Of a DNA stretch of 64,000 nucleotides, positions 62,598 through 64,000 are shown one piece after another. The notes under the pieces were generated by a model. It saw only the letters and a list, made by a program, of their open reading frames with translations. It was not told the DNA's origin and searched no databases. Location: positions 1,302,001-1,366,000 of the forward strand of contig NZ_FNQB01000001.1 of assembly GCF_900107455.1 (NCBI RefSeq), given 5' to 3'. Source of the DNA: Asanoa ishikariensis (GTDB lineage Bacteria > Actinomycetota > Actinomycetes > Mycobacteriales > Micromonosporaceae). The position numbers were made by a program, and so were the translations under genes. Within the stretch, counting starts at the first letter, position 1. Each line of letters starts with the position of its first letter.

Positions 62598-63635
62598 ATG
62601 ACCGCGCCATTGCGCCATGTGGAGTTGTCCGTCGCCGGCAACGAGGCCAGCGACCTGCTGCCCGTACTCTCGCCATCTTTGTTGGAAGCCCACGGCGCGC
62701 GTCGTGGCCTGTGGACGGTGCTGGACGAGGGCCCGGTCGAGGCGTGCGTGGCTCTGCTCGTGCAGGACCACGAGGGCCGCTGGGCCGCACACCACCAGGG
62801 CTTCGACGCCGGGGCGGAAGCCGGCCGCACCGAAGACGGCGAGGCGCTGGCGCACCGCGACGGCTGGGTCTACGTGGTCGGCTCGCACTTTGGCTCCAAG
62901 GGCGGCCCGCTGCGGCCGAAGCGCGCGTTCTTCGCCCGGTTCCGCGAGGCCGACGCCGCCCGCGGGGTGGTGAAGCTGCACGTGGTGCGCAACCAGTTGC
63001 GGCTGCACCGGGCGATCAACGACGCGCTGCTGGACGCCGACATCAGCCCGCTGCCGCCCGGCGAGCGGGTGCAGCGGCAGTTCATCCGGGAAACCCAGGT
63101 CCGCGGCGCGGCGAAGGCGAAGAGCTGGACCTCGCGGGTGATCATCGGGGATCTGCCGGTCAACGTCGAGGCGGCGGCGTTCACGCCGGCCGGCACGCTG
63201 CTGCTCGGGCTGCGCTTCCCGGTGACCCAGGACGGCGAGCCGATCCTGGTCGAGATCTCCGGTGTCGAGGGGATGTTCGACGCCGACCCGCGCACCTGGC
63301 CCGCGGTGGTCCGGGCGTACGCGCTGACCGGCGTCACCCCACCCGGCACCCTGACGGGCTTCCGCGCCCTGACCGCTGTCGACGGCGGTTTCGAGGCGGT
63401 CGTCGGTTCGATCGACGCGCTCGGCAAGGGCTCGGTGCTGCTCGACGACCACCCGACGGGCGGAGACATCACGTGTACGCACGTGCGGTTCGCCCTGGGC
63501 TCCAACAGCCGGGTGGCCGGCGAGGTGGTCGACGACCTGGCGCCGTTCCACAACGTCGAAGGAATCGCGGTGGTCGACGGTGAGCGGATCTACGTGACGG
63601 ACGAGGACCACCGCATCGCGCTCTGGCACGACTAG
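62598..63635 (+). CDS. hypothetical protein, beta-propeller-like
   Basis: A 345-residue soluble protein I do not recognise with certainty. It has repeated strand-rich segments (HRDGWVYVVGSHFGSKGGPLRP, VNVEAAAFTPAGTLLLGLRFPV, VEGIAVVDGERIYVTDEDH) that recall six-bladed propeller or DUF3616-like proteins, and the end IYVTDEDHRIALWHD is conserved-looking. No signal peptide. It is 23 bp after manC but has its own -10 box. Confidence 0.75.
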   Translation: MTAPLRHVELSVAGNEASDLLPVLSPSLLEAHGARRGLWTVLDEGPVEACVALLVQDHEGRWAAHHQGFDAGAEAGRTEDGEALAHRDGWVYVVGSHFGSKGGPLRPKRAFFARFREADAARGVVKLHVVRNQLRLHRAINDALLDADISPLPPGERVQRQFIRETQVRGAAKAKSWTSRVIIGDLPVNVEAAAFTPAGTLLLGLRFPVTQDGEPILVEISGVEGMFDADPRTWPAVVRAYALTGVTPPGTLTGFRALTAVDGGFEAVVGSIDALGKGSVLLDDHPTGGDITCTHVRFALGSNSRVAGEVVDDLAPFHNVEGIAVVDGERIYVTDEDHRIALWHD

Positions 63636-63638
63636 GTT

Positions 63639-64000
63639 TTAGTCGAGCATCGCCCGGCCCAGCGGGGTCAGGGTGTGCACCATGGTGTTGCCGTCGCGGC
63701 GGCTGACCAGCAGACCGGCGTTGCGCAGCACGGCGGCGTGCTGGCTGGCGGCGGCAGCCGAGACTTCGAGCCGGCGGGCGATCTCGCCGGTCGAGCAGCC
63801 GCCGGCGACGACCTCGAGCACCCTGGCCCGGGTGCGGCCGAGCAACGCGGCCAGGGCCGGCCGCCCGGGCTCCGCCGGCTGGTCGAGGCCGCCGAGCCGC
63901 TCCACCGGGTAGACGAGCACCGGCGGCAGATTCGGGTCGACGAGACTGACCGGGGTACGCGCGCAGAAGAACGCCGGCACCAGCAGCAGCCCGCGGCCGT
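63639..64000 (-). CDS. ArsR-type winged-helix regulator, N-terminus beyond window
   Basis: The C-terminal 120 residues of a DNA-binding protein cut by the right edge. The winged-helix part (LAALLGRTRARVLEVVAGGCSTGEIARRLEVSAAAASQHAAVLRNAGLLVSRRDGNTMVHTLTPLGRAML) is of the ArsR/HTH_20 type. It is preceded by a domain segment LLLVPAFFCARTPVSL seen in larger ArsR-like regulators of actinobacteria. No metal-binding cysteine pair is visible in the part present. It is convergent with the propeller-like gene; the stops are 4 bp apart. Confidence 0.85.
   Translation of the reverse strand, partial: GRGLLLVPAFFCARTPVSLVDPNLPPVLVYPVERLGGLDQPAEPGRPALAALLGRTRARVLEVVAGGCSTGEIARRLEVSAAAASQHAAVLRNAGLLVSRRDGNTMVHTLTPLGRAMLD

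Overview
The window is chromosomal DNA from a very GC-rich actinomycete. Many genes start with GTG. Mycothiol biology (mycothiol S-conjugate amidase), a TIGR03089 protein, DUF4307, DUF4328, a SCO7613-type giant membrane protein and a choice-of-anchor A surface protein all point to Actinomycetota. The overall mix looks most like the Micromonosporaceae. That family assignment is inference from recalled protein families, because no search could be run. Genes are densely packed, with many 4-bp ATGA or GTGA overlaps. Several genes have a TANNNT box 6-7 nt before the start codon, which suggests leaderless transcripts.

Layout. 1-2.0 kb: a minus-strand MoxR ATPase / membrane protein / DUF4129 operon, cut by the left edge. 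2.0-9.8 kb: family 5 uracil-DNA glycosylase, dienelactone hydrolase, a padR-HAAS pair with a readable promoter and operator, an alpha/beta hydrolase, two Bax inhibitor-1 paralogues, an ECF sigma factor with a SnoaL-like tail, and a GNAT protein. 9.8 kb: tRNA-Leu(UAA). 10-23 kb: a polytopic membrane protein, a metal/corrinoid-binding protein, a thiolase, two overlapping SGNH hydrolases, DUF1232, cystathionine beta-synthase, a surface-anchored protein, an HtrA-like protease and a class V aminotransferase. 23-29 kb: a structured non-coding stretch with a 12-codon mini-ORF, a binding-protein/vWA fusion, a secreted GH16 glucanase with a LacI-type operator, MsrA, and a VapBC-like pair. 29-38 kb: sugar epimerase, HIT protein, cystathionine gamma-synthase, amidase, two DUF4328 proteins, threonine dehydratase, GreA, DUF4307, Mca and a small membrane protein.

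38-45 kb: a GGDEF/EAL protein is followed by the most unusual stretch of the window. Three related repeats, two of them carrying an 82-bp near-perfect palindrome in opposite orientation, surround a small membrane protein and a short CoaD-like nucleotidyltransferase. 45-57 kb: a DUF255 thioredoxin-like protein, purK-purE-GNAT, a 1763-residue SCO7613-type membrane protein, UDP-glucose dehydrogenase, acyl-CoA dehydrogenase and two paralogous membrane proteins, one with a tail of TTRL-type repeats. 57-64 kb: acetoacetyl-CoA ligase, TIGR03089, glycosyltransferase, mannose-1-phosphate guanylyltransferase, an unknown protein and a truncated ArsR-type regulator.

Functional threads: sulfur amino acids (CBS, CGS, threonine dehydratase, MsrA, Mca), purine synthesis (PurK/PurE), sugar-nucleotide and envelope polysaccharide supply (Ugd, ManC, GT4), acyl-CoA metabolism (thiolase, ACAD, acetoacetyl-CoA ligase) and c-di-GMP turnover. 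No phage, integrase, transposase gene or CRISPR array was seen.
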